DNA of 64,000 nucleotides from an uncultured Lachnospiraceae bacterium (GTDB taxonomy: Bacteria; Bacillota; Clostridia; Lachnospirales; Lachnospiraceae), in the NCBI GenBank assembly GCA_910585295.1, contig CAJUDE010000046.1, positions 65,170 through 129,169 on the forward strand. The letters run 5' to 3'. Each line of letters starts with the position of its first letter. Positions within the stretch are counted from its first letter, which is position 1. The notes under the pieces were generated by a model. The model was not told where the DNA came from, did not search any database, and saw only the letters and a list, made by a program, of their open reading frames with translations. The translations under genes were made by a program, and so were the position numbers. Positions 43,353 to 53,123 of the stretch are shown one piece after another.

Positions 43353-45880
43353 GGGGATTTTTCATTCCCGCCCCTGCAGCCATGCCTCCCTGCCGCGAAC
43401 ACCCGCGCGCCGTAAAGCCATCCCCACAGCCTTCCTTTTTCAGCTAGGGCTGTCTGCTCAAGCTTCTGGCACAGCCCTGCCACAACCTGAAGTTCCTCTT
43501 CTGTAATCCCCTGCCTGGAAAATGCCGCCTTCTGCATTAGGGACACAGCCTTTTCCCATTCCATCCCAGGCAGTTTTTGCCCCAAAGCCGCGCCATACTC
43601 CTGCTCGCCCATCCCCTCCTTCGGCTTAAGCCCCAAAGAGTTTAGAAGGAAGCAAATATAATTCCCCATTGCCAGCGCGCCTTTTGCCCGGTCATCCTGG
43701 AAAAATTCTGCTTTACGCCTGCCCCTGGCGCGCCTTTCCCTTACGCATAGCAACAGGAACGCAAAGCATAGCGCTGCAAGGCCAAAGGCAGCCGCTTTCC
43801 CTACGGCGCGCTGTGTGGCTGCCCTGCCTTCCCCTGCGTTTACACTATTCCCAGGAGCAATGCCGCCAGGCTGGTTTTGCTTTTGTTCCTCTTTTTGCCT
43901 CTGCCCTTGTTCTTCTTCCTGCTTCTGCCTTTCCTCTTCTTCCGGCAGCTTTTTTTCGGCCCCATCCCCTTCTTCTTTTTCCTTTGTCCCTTTTAATTCC
44001 TGCAGCGCCCCATCCAATTCTTCTTTTTTCTGCGATTCCTGCAAAGCTGTAAAATAGGAAGGGGGCGTGAATTCCATTGGGCGAAATCCCGCCTCTTTTT
44101 GGAACACTTCTGCCCAGGCATGGCCCCTTAGGCCTGTCACAGACGCGGTAAAGCTTCCATTCCCATTCTGCTTGAAATCTTCCGGAAACACCACATACCC
44201 GCTTACATACCTTGCCGGAATCCCAAACCTGCGCAGCAGCAATGTCCCAGCCGTTGCATAATGGATGCAGAACCCCTTTTTCTGCTTCAGCAGAAAATAC
44301 GCGGTGAAATCCTCCCCTTGGGGCAACGGCTTCAATTCCTGGCTGTATTTTGTATTCTGCCAAAGGAACTCCCTGATTTGCCAAAACCGAAGCCATATCT
44401 GAGAGTCCCCTTCCTGGTCAGACAAACCCTCCATCCAAAGGTTCTCCGGCCTGATAGACGCCCGATAAATCGAAACTTCTGCAAAAACAAATGCCTTCTC
44501 TAACCCATGCTCCGGCAGGCGGGTATAGGTTTGCTGCGCATAATCCCCATAAGATTCCCATATCTTTTCTTCCTGTGCCTTATCCTCCCCATCTCCCTCT
44601 GAAAACGCCTGCTCCCCTTTATTTTCCAGAAAAGGGAACCCTTCCTCCTGCCATGCTTCCTGGCATAGGAAGCTCTCCCACTGGAACTTTTTATCATTGA
44701 CAGGCGCAAGGGAGCCGTCGCCTTTTGCAGGCTGCCCCTTTGGTATCTTGGTATAATAAGGAACCAGCGTATAGCCTGGGACAGCGCTTTGAAACAGCAT
44801 TTCCATATGGCTGGAAACACATTGCGCCGCCAGCCCTTCCCTTTTTTCCAATTGTTTGTAAGGATAGCCCAGGACTGCCTCTTGGCATTCCTGGTTTGGC
44901 CAGCCCTGCCCCTGAGCCCAATCAGAAAATTCCTGCCTGGATATCCCATCCCATTTTCCATCCCTATAATCCCCTCCAATAAAGCCGCGGACATAGATGG
45001 GATGCCTGGGGCGCTTATCCACGGTAATTTGGAACACTTCTTCCCCAGTTTGGTTGGGGCTTTTGTTGTCCAGCACATAATCCTGTTGGGGCTGCTGCCA
45101 GGAAAACAAACGGATCCCGCTAAATTGCCCCACAAGGTCCAGCAGCCTGTCCTCAAACTGCAATTGCCGTTTGAGCCACGGCCCATGGCAAGCCTCCACC
45201 ACCTGCTGCACCCTAGCGTCCGCAGCAAACAACGCTGCCAGCACAAGGGCCGCGCCCATGCCAGCCCCCAAAGGCAGCGCCCCCCGCATTCCAGGCTCTA
45301 ACTGCAAGGCAAAAAAACCTGCCAATGCCAGAAGCACCCCCTCTGTATGCGGCGCCTTCCCTACAAAAACCCCAGCGGCAAACACCAATAGGGGGATACA
45401 TAAAAAAGCTGCGTTCCTGACCCTCTTCTTGTTGGCAAAGGAAGCGATAATCCCTTCCAAACTGCCCAAAATGGCACACAGAACCAAAAATGCCTCTGCC
45501 TTCCCGCTCGCCGGCTCTGGCACAAGCCAGGATAAAAATTCTGTCCGATAATGCTGGTTCACCAAAGCAACCGCCTGATTGGCAAGCCCTTTCGCGCCTT
45601 CTGCCAACAAGGCTGCATGCATGGAAATTGCCCATTCCAGCAAAAAGGACGCCAGCAATAGGAGTATCATTCTCTGCCTCCAGCCCCTTTTTGCCAATTC
45701 TTCCCCAACTGCGCATAAGACGGCCACCATTGCCAGATTGGCTGGATTTACGCCTGATGCCAGATTTTCTTCCAGGCAGAGGAACGCCCCAAACAGCATA
45801 AGGGACATACAAACCCCACGCTGCACGCTGTGCAACGCCCTTTTCTTTTTTGCCTTCTCCCCTGACGCTCCCTGTCCCAT
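43349..45880 (-). CDS. Membrane transglutaminase-like protein (TgpA type)
   Basis: An 843-residue membrane protein. Residues about 20-225 hold several hydrophobic helices. A large outside domain carries the transglutaminase-like core, with Cys538 in KKGFCIHYATAGTLLLRRFG, His587 in GLRGHAWAEVF and an acidic third position in RPMEFTPPS (Glu where Asp is common). A Lys/Glu/Gln-rich linker follows, then another helix (AAAFGLAALCFAFLLL) and a DUF4129-like cytoplasmic end. The ATG at 45880 has GGGAGGGAGC upstream. It is the last of a moxR, DUF58, transglutaminase trio that often occurs together; the trio's substrate is not established, although cell-envelope roles are suspected. Confidence 0.88.
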   Translation of the reverse strand: MGQGASGEKAKKKRALHSVQRGVCMSLMLFGAFLCLEENLASGVNPANLAMVAVLCAVGEELAKRGWRQRMILLLLASFLLEWAISMHAALLAEGAKGLANQAVALVNQHYRTEFLSWLVPEPASGKAEAFLVLCAILGSLEGIIASFANKKRVRNAAFLCIPLLVFAAGVFVGKAPHTEGVLLALAGFFALQLEPGMRGALPLGAGMGAALVLAALFAADARVQQVVEACHGPWLKRQLQFEDRLLDLVGQFSGIRLFSWQQPQQDYVLDNKSPNQTGEEVFQITVDKRPRHPIYVRGFIGGDYRDGKWDGISRQEFSDWAQGQGWPNQECQEAVLGYPYKQLEKREGLAAQCVSSHMEMLFQSAVPGYTLVPYYTKIPKGQPAKGDGSLAPVNDKKFQWESFLCQEAWQEEGFPFLENKGEQAFSEGDGEDKAQEEKIWESYGDYAQQTYTRLPEHGLEKAFVFAEVSIYRASIRPENLWMEGLSDQEGDSQIWLRFWQIREFLWQNTKYSQELKPLPQGEDFTAYFLLKQKKGFCIHYATAGTLLLRRFGIPARYVSGYVVFPEDFKQNGNGSFTASVTGLRGHAWAEVFQKEAGFRPMEFTPPSYFTALQESQKKEELDGALQELKGTKEKEEGDGAEKKLPEEEERQKQEEEQGQRQKEEQKQNQPGGIAPGNSVNAGEGRAATQRAVGKAAAFGLAALCFAFLLLCVRERRARGRRKAEFFQDDRAKGALAMGNYICFLLNSLGLKPKEGMGEQEYGAALGQKLPGMEWEKAVSLMQKAAFSRQGITEEELQVVAGLCQKLEQTALAEKGRLWGWLYGARVFAAGRHGCRGGNEKSP

Positions 45881-45913
45881 CTCTGCTCCCTCCCAACCTG
45901 GCATTTATGGCAA

Positions 45914-46999
45914 TTAGACTGTCAATTCCACCTCCAGCAATTGCCCCTTCACTTTCCCTGGTTCCATCTTTCCCCGGAAATTCCCATTGCAGTACAGCTC
46001 TAATTCCTGGTTCCATTGAATTCCCGTAGCATAAGGTTCCCCACGAAATTCCTGGGGATATTCTTCCAAAAAATTGCATCTTTCCATCTGGCTTTTCAGG
46101 ATTTCATCCCAAAATTCAAAAAGCCCCTGCACATCCCAAACCGCCTTGCGCCTTATCCTTTGTCCTTTTCCATCCTTCCATGCCAAAAAATGGGGGCATT
46201 CCTGTTCCAACAGCCCATGTGAGATGCTATTGGCCACCTCCCAATAAGCAGTGCGCCCTTCCCTGCGCATCTTTTCCGGCTGGGCATCCAAAAATACCAC
46301 TACATTGCAGCCGATTGGCATTCCCATCTCTGCCACAAGCAGCTCCCCCGCCCTGGCAGACAGCTTCCAGTGGACCCTGTTTAACCGATCCCCATTTTGG
46401 TATTCCCGAAATCTCAAAATCTCCGTTGAGCCATCCCCTCCTAACTGAGGATGGCTGCGCCCTCCGTCTGCCAGGGACAGCTTTGTGCGAACCCCAACCC
46501 TTACTGTTGTCTCATAGCAGGATGGCAGGACCATAACCTGAGCCTGCAGCCTTAATTTCTTTTTCAGGCGAAACAGCCCCAGGCAGTCATAGCAGCTCAG
46601 GGATTTGCACTCTGCCTGCCATACGCCAAGCTCCAGGCGCCCCACAGCTTTCTTAAGCTCCATATCCCCGCCAGCGCTTATGCCGCCGGACAGCCTGGCC
46701 TTGCGTACCCTCTTATTGCCGGCATGTTTCAGCACAACCACCGCCGTTATGCCAGCCAGATAAAAAAAGCTTTTGTTTTCGATGTTTAAGCAAACCTGGT
46801 ATTCCCCAAAGCCGTCTGGGCTAGGGGACAGTGAAATCCCACAGGTAAGCTTACGTTTGCACTCCCACAACATAAATAAGAAAAAAGGCGGCAGTAACAC
46901 TGCAGCCATAAACAATATCAAAAACCCTTTGCCTTTAAAAAGGATTGCCATATACCATGCGCCAGCCACAGCAAGCGCGTACAGAAGCATGTTCCTCAT
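45914..46999 (-). CDS. DUF58 domain protein
   Basis: A 361-residue protein with two N-terminal hydrophobic segments (about 3-45), a beta-rich middle part and the DUF58 motif at about residues 195-225: EILRFREYQNGDRLNRVHWKLSAR, of which the GDRLNRVHWK core is diagnostic. The DUF58 part resembles a von Willebrand A-like fold and typically works with MoxR ATPases. Its ATG overlaps the moxR stop in ATGA, and the transglutaminase gene follows at 33 nt. Confidence 0.9.
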   Translation of the reverse strand: MRNMLLYALAVAGAWYMAILFKGKGFLILFMAAVLLPPFFLFMLWECKRKLTCGISLSPSPDGFGEYQVCLNIENKSFFYLAGITAVVVLKHAGNKRVRKARLSGGISAGGDMELKKAVGRLELGVWQAECKSLSCYDCLGLFRLKKKLRLQAQVMVLPSCYETTVRVGVRTKLSLADGGRSHPQLGGDGSTEILRFREYQNGDRLNRVHWKLSARAGELLVAEMGMPIGCNVVVFLDAQPEKMRREGRTAYWEVANSISHGLLEQECPHFLAWKDGKGQRIRRKAVWDVQGLFEFWDEILKSQMERCNFLEEYPQEFRGEPYATGIQWNQELELYCNGNFRGKMEPGKVKGQLLEVELTV

Positions 47000-47952
47000 T
47001 TTCGCCCCCTCATTGCCTTGGGCGCTGGCACAGCTTTTTGAACCTCGCCTAGCACTTGCCCCACCTCCATCTGCGCCACCCTCGCCTTGGCATTCAATAC
47101 AACCCTATGGGCGCAGACTGAAAAGAAAATATCTTTGATATCCTCTGGGACAACATAATCTCTCTGCCGCAAAAAAGCAAGCGCCTTCGCCATCTGCAGG
47201 ATATGGATAGACCCCCTGGGGCTGACCCCCAAATCAACCATAGGATGGTTCCTGGTGCGATTTGCCAGGCTGCCAATATACTCATAAATTTCATCCGCCG
47301 CAAACACCTGCCCCACTGCCTGCTGCATCGCAGCCAATTCTTCCCCGGAAATCACGGCATGCACCTCTTCCTTATTCTGTTCCCCTTTTAAAATATTGAC
47401 TTCATCCTCCAGTTCCGGGTAACCCAACTGCAGGCAAACCATAAAACGGTCAATCTGCGCTTCTGGAAGCATCCAGGTTCCGGCGCTCCCAAAAGGGTTC
47501 TGTGTGGCGATTACAATAAATGGGGACGGGACCGGACGGCTTACGCCGTCTACCGTCACCTTCTTTTCCTCCATCACCTCTAAAAGGGCAGACTGGGTTT
47601 TGGGGGAAGTGCGGTTAACCTCATCCGCCAAAAGCAAATTGCACATCACGCTCCCTGGCTGGTACACAAACCGCCCTGTTTCTTTGTCATAAATGGAAAA
47701 GCCTGTCAAGTCCGAAGGCAGCACATCCGGCGTAAACTGCACCCGGTTCTGTTTCAGGGACATGGACTTTGCCAGCGCCATGGCAAGGGTGGTTTTTCCC
47801 ACCCCTGGGATATCGTTAAACAAGATATGCCCCCCTGCCAAGATTGCCGCCACTGCCTTTACAATGCAGCCGTCTTTCCCAATAATTGCTTTCTTCACTT
47901 CATTTATCACTTCAAATGCAGGCATACGCCCTGCATAAGGATCTGTTCCCAT
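46996..47952 (-). CDS. MoxR-family AAA+ ATPase
   Basis: A 318-residue AAA_3 ATPase. Walker A is in DIPGVGKTTLAMALAKS (about residue 44) and Walker B in LLLADEVNRTSPKTQSALLEVMEE, the MoxR signature. Sensor 1 is in VIATQNPFGSAGTW, and the C-terminal lid contains LGVSPRGSIHILQMAKALAF. MoxR proteins act as chaperones for partners with VWA/DUF58 domains. It starts 28 nt after ntpD with no visible terminator and overlaps the DUF58 gene by 4 bases. Confidence 0.94.
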   Translation of the reverse strand: MGTDPYAGRMPAFEVINEVKKAIIGKDGCIVKAVAAILAGGHILFNDIPGVGKTTLAMALAKSMSLKQNRVQFTPDVLPSDLTGFSIYDKETGRFVYQPGSVMCNLLLADEVNRTSPKTQSALLEVMEEKKVTVDGVSRPVPSPFIVIATQNPFGSAGTWMLPEAQIDRFMVCLQLGYPELEDEVNILKGEQNKEEVHAVISGEELAAMQQAVGQVFAADEIYEYIGSLANRTRNHPMVDLGVSPRGSIHILQMAKALAFLRQRDYVVPEDIKDIFFSVCAHRVVLNAKARVAQMEVGQVLGEVQKAVPAPKAMRGRK

Positions 47953-47980
47953 TCCACTGCCCCTTCCACAGTTTTAGCCG

Positions 47981-48607
47981 CTACCGTCCCTTCATGCGCT
48001 TAATAACCTTTAACCTAGTGAATTCTTCCCGTTCCTTTTCCTCCAAAGCGCCCTGGATGCTCTTTGTCAGCGCCTCATACTTGGGGATTGTGATATTTTG
48101 CAGCGCATTGGCGCGCTTCTGGGTTTTCTTAATGTTATAAGCCAGGCGGTAGGCGGAAGTTTCAATCTGCGCCAGCCGTATGGCAAGCTCCTTCACTTTC
48201 TCAAACTTCTCACAAGCCTCATCCAGGGACATTTTGGTCCCATAAAAAGCATAGGAAGGCTTTAACTCCCTGCTCTCATACTCCACTTTAGGGATTTCCG
48301 TACCCATCACGCTCCGCCGTTTAATGGAAATGGAATTTTCCACCGGCACATTCAGGCTCAGGGCTTCCACCTCATGGATGCCCATCTGGATATTTGCTTT
48401 CTGCAATGCCTGGTATGCGCTGGTAAACGTCACATCTATTTCATTCTGGATATCGGTCGCCTGCTCAATTAGGTCCATCAGCTCACGGATTAAGATATTG
48501 CGTTTCTTATCCATCAATTCATAGCCCTGCCGGGACAACGCGAGGGAATTCTTTGCCAGCATTAAGTTGCCTTTTGTTGGAAATGTATTTGGATCCATCC
48601 CAGTCAC
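47981..48607 (-). CDS. ntpD: V-type ATPase subunit D (central stalk)
   Basis: A 208-residue helical protein forming the rotor shaft. The N-terminus has MDPNTFPTKGNLMLAKNSLALSRQGYELMDKKR and the C-terminal helix includes AYNIKKTQKRANALQNI followed by IPKYEALTKSIQGALEEKER, both typical. It ends with the basic FTRLKVIKRMKG tail. Gap to ntpB is 1 base. It is the last ATPase gene of the operon. Confidence 0.96.
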   Translation of the reverse strand: MTGMDPNTFPTKGNLMLAKNSLALSRQGYELMDKKRNILIRELMDLIEQATDIQNEIDVTFTSAYQALQKANIQMGIHEVEALSLNVPVENSISIKRRSVMGTEIPKVEYESRELKPSYAFYGTKMSLDEACEKFEKVKELAIRLAQIETSAYRLAYNIKKTQKRANALQNITIPKYEALTKSIQGALEEKEREEFTRLKVIKRMKGR

Positions 48608-48608
48608 C

Positions 48609-49976
48609 TCACCAGTGTTTCTCTAATATTTTTGTGTCAACCCGGTCAAGCTCTTCCTTGGGCAGGATATGCAAAAGCCTCCAGCCAATATCCAGCGTCT
48701 CCTCAATAGTGCGGTTCTCACTTATTCCCTGCGCCACAAATTCCTGCTCAAACCCCACGCCAAATTCCAGGTATTTCTTATCTGTCTCAGAAAGTTCATC
48801 TTCACCAATTACGCTTGCAAGGTCCCTTGCCTCCCCCACGCGGGCGTAGGAGGAAAAGAGCTGGTTGGCCACATCCTGATGGTCTTCCCTGGTATATCCC
48901 GCGCCAATGCCGTCCTTCATCAATCGGGAAAGGGATGGAAGCACATTGATTGGCGGGTAGACATTTTTCTGGTGGAGGGAACGTTCCAACACAATCTGGC
49001 CTTCCGTGATATAGCCCGTCAAGTCCGGGATTGGATGGGTAATGTCATCATTTGGCATGGTCAGGATAGGGATTTGGGTCACGCTCCCGCTCCTTCCCTG
49101 CACAATCCCTGCACGCTCATACAAAGTAGCAAGCTCACTGTACAAATAGCCTGGATACCCTTTTCGGCTGGGGATCTCCCCTTTGGAAGCGGATACCTCA
49201 CGCATTGCCTCAGCATAAGAAGTCATGTCTGTTAAAATCACCAAAATATGCATGCCCTTTTCAAAGGCAAGGTATTCTGCCGCCGTCAGCGCAACCTTTG
49301 GCGTAATCAAACGCTCTGCCACCGGGTCATTCGACAGGTTCAGGAACATGGTCACATGGGAGCTTACGCCGCTTTCTTCAAACCTGCGCCGGAAAAACTC
49401 CGCCACGTCATATTTCACGCCCATAGCTGCAAATACAATGCCAAATTCCTCCTTTGAGCCTTCCCCTAAGGACGCCTGCTCCACAATCTGAGCCGCAAGC
49501 TGGTCATGGGGCAAGCCGTTCCCAGAAAAAATCGGCAATTTCTGCCCACGGATTAATGTTGTCAATGCGTCAATTGCGGAAACGCCAGTCTGGATATAAT
49601 TCCTTGGGTATTCTCGGATACAGGGGTTTAAGGGAAGCCCATTTACATCCAGGACCACTTCTGGGTTGATTTTCCCAAGCCCGTCGATTGGCTCCCCAAG
49701 CCCGTTAAAAGTCCTGCCCAAAATCTCCGGCGACAGCCCAATCTCCATGGGATGCCCGCTTAACCTGGTATGGGTGTTCTTTAAGGACATCTCGTCCGTA
49801 TTGTCAAAGACCTGAATCACCGCCTTATCCTCGTCCAGGGCGACAATCCTTCCCTTTTTGCGCTTGCCCCCTTCTACCACAAACTCCACCATCTCTTCAA
49901 AAAAGGCGTTCTTCACCCCTTCCAATACAATTAGGGGGCCATTGATTTCACTTAACCCTAAATATTCAATCGACAT
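48609..49976 (-). CDS. ntpB: V-type ATPase subunit B (regulatory)
   Basis: A 455-residue non-catalytic nucleotide-binding-fold subunit. MSIEYLGLSEINGPLIVLEG opens the protein. IQTGVSAIDALTTLIRGQKLPIFSG, then GLPHDQLAAQI, replaces the P-loop, and FLNLSNDPVAERLITP, ILTDMTSYAEAMREVSA and GYPGYLYSELATLYERAG are family blocks. The start at 49976 has AGGAGGGTGGAT before it; a longer frame to 50027 would overlap ntpA. Confidence 0.97.
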   Translation of the reverse strand: MSIEYLGLSEINGPLIVLEGVKNAFFEEMVEFVVEGGKRKKGRIVALDEDKAVIQVFDNTDEMSLKNTHTRLSGHPMEIGLSPEILGRTFNGLGEPIDGLGKINPEVVLDVNGLPLNPCIREYPRNYIQTGVSAIDALTTLIRGQKLPIFSGNGLPHDQLAAQIVEQASLGEGSKEEFGIVFAAMGVKYDVAEFFRRRFEESGVSSHVTMFLNLSNDPVAERLITPKVALTAAEYLAFEKGMHILVILTDMTSYAEAMREVSASKGEIPSRKGYPGYLYSELATLYERAGIVQGRSGSVTQIPILTMPNDDITHPIPDLTGYITEGQIVLERSLHQKNVYPPINVLPSLSRLMKDGIGAGYTREDHQDVANQLFSSYARVGEARDLASVIGEDELSETDKKYLEFGVGFEQEFVAQGISENRTIEETLDIGWRLLHILPKEELDRVDTKILEKHW

Positions 49977-49986
49977 ATCCACCCTC

Positions 49987-51753
49987 CTATGCATTGGTTT
50001 CCAGCAGGCCATGGTAAAATTCCTCAATCATCCGCTGGTACTCTTCAAATTTTTGCAATTCTTTATTGGCCACATCATATTTGATGGCAATAACCTTCTC
50101 AAAAATACGGTTCTCCCGCAGCAATGCCATAGGCATCCCCATCTCAATCAATGCCTTGCACCTTTCATATAAGTGCAAAATCACCCGCATCATTTGAAGC
50201 TGCTTCTCCAAGGGGACAAAAGTATCCTCCGCATGGAACGCATTCTGCTGCAGGAACCCAAGGCGGATGACCCTTGCAATCTCCAGAATCAGCTTCTGGT
50301 CATCTGGAAGCACATCGCTCCCAATCAATTTGACAATCTCATTCAGCCGGCTCTCCGTGGTAAGGATATTTAAAAGCTCATTCCGGCATGGGATAAAATC
50401 CGCCCCCACATTGGCGGCATACCAGCCTTCCAGGTCGTTTAAGTATTCTGTATAGCTTGTCAGCCAGTTAATTGCCGGGTAATGCCTTGCATAGGCAAGG
50501 GATTTGTCCAGCGCCAAAAAACAGCGGACAAACCGTTTGGTGTTCTGAGTCACAGGCTCAGAGAAATCCCCGCCCTGAGGGGATACCGCCCCGATAATCG
50601 TAACGCTTCCGTCTGTGCCGTTTAAATTCTCCACATAACCGGCGCGCTCATAGAAAGCCGACAGCCTGCTGGCCAGGTATGCCGGGAAGCCTTCTTCCGC
50701 CGGCATCTCTTCCAAACGCCCTGAAAGCTCACGCAGCGCCTCTGCCCACCGGGAAGTGGAATCTGCCATAATCGCCACATGGTATCCCATATCCCGGTAA
50801 TATTCCGCCAGCGTTAGCCCAGTATATATGCTTGCCTCACGGGCTGCCACAGGCATATTGGATGTATTGGCAATCAATGTCGTACGGTCCATCAGCAGGT
50901 TCCCGGTCTTGGGGTCAACCAGCTTGGAAAACTCTTCCAGCACATTGGTCATCTCATTCCCACGTTCCCCGCATCCAATGTAAATAATAATGTCTGCATC
51001 CGACCATTTTGCAAGCTGATGCTGGGTCATGGTCTTCCCTGTCCCAAACCCGCCTGGGATAGCGGCAGTTCCCCCTTTTGCAATCGGGAACAGCGTGTCT
51101 AAGATACGCTGCCCAGTCACTAGGAGCCGGTCTGCCGGATAACGCCTTTGGATTGGCCTTGGGACGCGGATTGGCCACTGCTGGGTCATGGTAAGCTTAT
51201 GCTCTTCCCCTGCCTGGCCGCGAAGGACCACTAATGTCTCGTCTATGGTGTATTCACCGTCTGTTACAGCTTTTTCCACCGTGCCTTCCAAACCTGGAGG
51301 CACCATAACCTTATGGATAATTGCCGGGGTCTCCGGCACCTGGGCAATTACCATCCCTGGTGACAGCATATCCCCTGGCTTTACCATGATTTTTGCCTGC
51401 CATTTCTTCTTACGGTCCAGCAAATCCACATTCACGCCCCTGGGGATATATGGCCCGGACTGTTCCCCAATCAATTGCAGCGGCCGCTCAATCCCATCAA
51501 AAATATTGGTGATAATCCCAGGCGCCAACGTTACGCAAATTGCCCGCCCGGCGCCTTCCACCAGCTCGCCGGGGCGCAGCCCTGTAGTTTCCTCAAAGAC
51601 CTGGATGGTTGTCTGTCCCTTGGTCAGCCCAATGACTTCCCCCACCAGGCGGCTTTCCCCCACATAAACCATCTCTGACATCTTAAAGCCCAAATTGCCT
51701 TTTATCGTAACGATTGGCCCATTTATCCCGTATATTTTACCTGATACATTCAT
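49987..51753 (-). CDS. ntpA: V-type ATPase subunit A (catalytic)
   Basis: A 588-residue catalytic subunit of the peripheral V1 sector. The P-loop is GGFGTGKTMTQHQLAKW near residue 230, with the catalytic Glu in YIGCGERGNEMTNVL, ADSTSRWAEALRELSGRLEEMP, and the large A-type insertion at about residues 115-190. It couples ATP hydrolysis or synthesis to ion movement. Its ATG overlaps the end of the subunit E gene by 4 bases. Confidence 0.98.
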   Translation of the reverse strand: MNVSGKIYGINGPIVTIKGNLGFKMSEMVYVGESRLVGEVIGLTKGQTTIQVFEETTGLRPGELVEGAGRAICVTLAPGIITNIFDGIERPLQLIGEQSGPYIPRGVNVDLLDRKKKWQAKIMVKPGDMLSPGMVIAQVPETPAIIHKVMVPPGLEGTVEKAVTDGEYTIDETLVVLRGQAGEEHKLTMTQQWPIRVPRPIQRRYPADRLLVTGQRILDTLFPIAKGGTAAIPGGFGTGKTMTQHQLAKWSDADIIIYIGCGERGNEMTNVLEEFSKLVDPKTGNLLMDRTTLIANTSNMPVAAREASIYTGLTLAEYYRDMGYHVAIMADSTSRWAEALRELSGRLEEMPAEEGFPAYLASRLSAFYERAGYVENLNGTDGSVTIIGAVSPQGGDFSEPVTQNTKRFVRCFLALDKSLAYARHYPAINWLTSYTEYLNDLEGWYAANVGADFIPCRNELLNILTTESRLNEIVKLIGSDVLPDDQKLILEIARVIRLGFLQQNAFHAEDTFVPLEKQLQMMRVILHLYERCKALIEMGMPMALLRENRIFEKVIAIKYDVANKELQKFEEYQRMIEEFYHGLLETNA

Positions 51754-52310
51754 AGATATGTTTCCTCCTGCTCTAATTTCGTCACAAAGGATTCATCAAC
51801 CAAAATATTCCTAGAACGGATAACTGCCCGGACGCCGCCGCCAAAGTCAATGCTGCTGACTGTCAGTTCCACGCCTGTTTCCTGTTCCAGCCCCTGTTTC
51901 TTATCTGCGTCAGAAGGATTGATATAGACCACCACTGGCTCGTCCCCAGCCACTTCTTTTGCCATCCTGATTTTCGCCGCAAGGAACCCCTGGTAGCTTT
52001 CTGTCTGCTGGTATTCCTCTAACAACTCCTTCACCCGTGCAATCAGCTTCCCTTTCCATTCCTGTTTGCAGCTATCCAAAATCCGTTTCTGGCGTACCAT
52101 CTCTTCTGACACTTTGCGGTTTACCTGCCTGCGGATTTCCGTTTCCTTGATCTGGAATTTATGCTCCAGCTCTATCTGCCTGCTCTTGCGAAACTCTTCT
52201 AGCTCCCTGTCACAATTCTCCTTATACTCTTGAATCAGCGCCTCGCTTTCCTTGTCCGCCACATCTATGGTAAACTTACGGAACACTTCCAGTTTCTCTT
52301 TTATCTGCAT
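51750..52310 (-). CDS. ntpE: V-type ATPase subunit E (peripheral stalk)
   Basis: A 186-residue protein with a long N-terminal helix (about 1-95, charged, IQEYKENCDRELEEFRKSRQ) and a compact C-terminal domain ending VDESFVTKLEQEE, with SIDFGGGVRAVIRSRNILVD as the conserved subunit E block. It forms the stator with subunit G. It overlaps ntpA by 4 bases and follows subunit F by 26 nt. Confidence 0.92.
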   Translation of the reverse strand: MQIKEKLEVFRKFTIDVADKESEALIQEYKENCDRELEEFRKSRQIELEHKFQIKETEIRRQVNRKVSEEMVRQKRILDSCKQEWKGKLIARVKELLEEYQQTESYQGFLAAKIRMAKEVAGDEPVVVYINPSDADKKQGLEQETGVELTVSSIDFGGGVRAVIRSRNILVDESFVTKLEQEETYL

Positions 52311-52336
52311 TTTTCTCCCTCCCGTCCGGGCAGATT

Positions 52337-52645
52337 TTAAAGCTTCAGTCCGATTGCCTCACTGACATAATCTGTAATAAAGTTCTCTTTGCGCCCAGTC
52401 CCATGGCGGTCTGGAATTTCAATCAGCAACGGCAGCCTCCGGTTTAACTTCGCGTCATTGATTAAATCCGGGAACTCCCTGCCAAATTTCTCTGTCAGCA
52501 ACACAATCCCAATCTCCTTATCCTGGAACACCGCATCCAACGCTTCTTTCAATTCCTGGCGCTCATGCACCACAACGCCTTCCACACCGGCAAGGCGCAT
52601 TCCTGTATAAGTGTCCTTGTTATCACTGATCAAATACATTTTCAT
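52337..52645 (-). CDS. V-type ATPase subunit F
   Basis: A 102-residue Rossmann-like rotor subunit that binds the central stalk. Typical parts are MYLISDNKDTYTGMRLAGVEG, the DKEIGIVLLTEKF strand-helix and PLLIEIPDRHG near the C-terminus. Its length is normal. It lies 49 nt after the proteolipid gene. Confidence 0.93.
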   Translation of the reverse strand: MKMYLISDNKDTYTGMRLAGVEGVVVHERQELKEALDAVFQDKEIGIVLLTEKFGREFPDLINDAKLNRRLPLLIEIPDRHGTGRKENFITDYVSEAIGLKL

Positions 52646-52694
52646 AACTTGTCTCCTTACCTTATGCCATAAGCTACAGCCTTAAGAAAAGCCA

Positions 52695-53117
52695 TTACCC
52701 TAAGATGGAGAATGAAATCAAAAGCCCATAAAGGGCGATGGATTCTGCCAGGGCCACGAAAATCAACGCCTTACCCATAATGCTGGCGTCCTCGCTCAAC
52801 GCCCCCAGAGCCGCGCTCGCCGCGCTTGCAACCGCAATGCCAGCCCCGATACAGGAAAGCCCAGTAGACAATGCCGCCGCCAAATAACGCCATCCTTCCA
52901 CGGTTGCCGCCTGCGCCGCTTCCCCTGCTGCCTGTACATTTCCGCTGAACATTAAAATATCTGCAACCAGCACTGTGCCAAAGAAGAAAAACACATTGCA
53001 TGCCAGCGCTGCCTTAAACCCTCCTTCTTTCCGTTTGCTAAGTAAAAACCCGCCTACCGGGATAATCATGCTGCAAAGTAAAATCACTACTAATATAATT
53101 TTTGTTACCATTTCCAT
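52695..53117 (-). CDS. ntpK: V-type ATPase proteolipid subunit K (c ring)
   Basis: A 140-residue membrane protein with four helices, that is, a duplicated hairpin. The ion-binding carboxylate is the Glu in the last helix, FVALAESIALYGLL. The equivalent position in the first hairpin carries no carboxylate (VFFFFGTVLVADIL has only a displaced Asp), as in the V-type NtpK. Glycine-rich packing is seen in GLSCIGAGIAVASAASAALGAL. Whether the ion is Na+ or H+ cannot be settled by eye, although the QxxxAE-type region would decide it. Confidence 0.95.
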   Translation of the reverse strand: MEMVTKIILVVILLCSMIIPVGGFLLSKRKEGGFKAALACNVFFFFGTVLVADILMFSGNVQAAGEAAQAATVEGWRYLAAALSTGLSCIGAGIAVASAASAALGALSEDASIMGKALIFVALAESIALYGLLISFSILG

Positions 53118-53123
53118 ATCCTC

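Noticed and set aside
43845..46079. Several long minus- and plus-strand open frames inside the transglutaminase gene region
   Set aside because: They are frame shadows of a GC-rich gene; none has family motifs, whereas the 843-residue frame carries the catalytic Cys and His.
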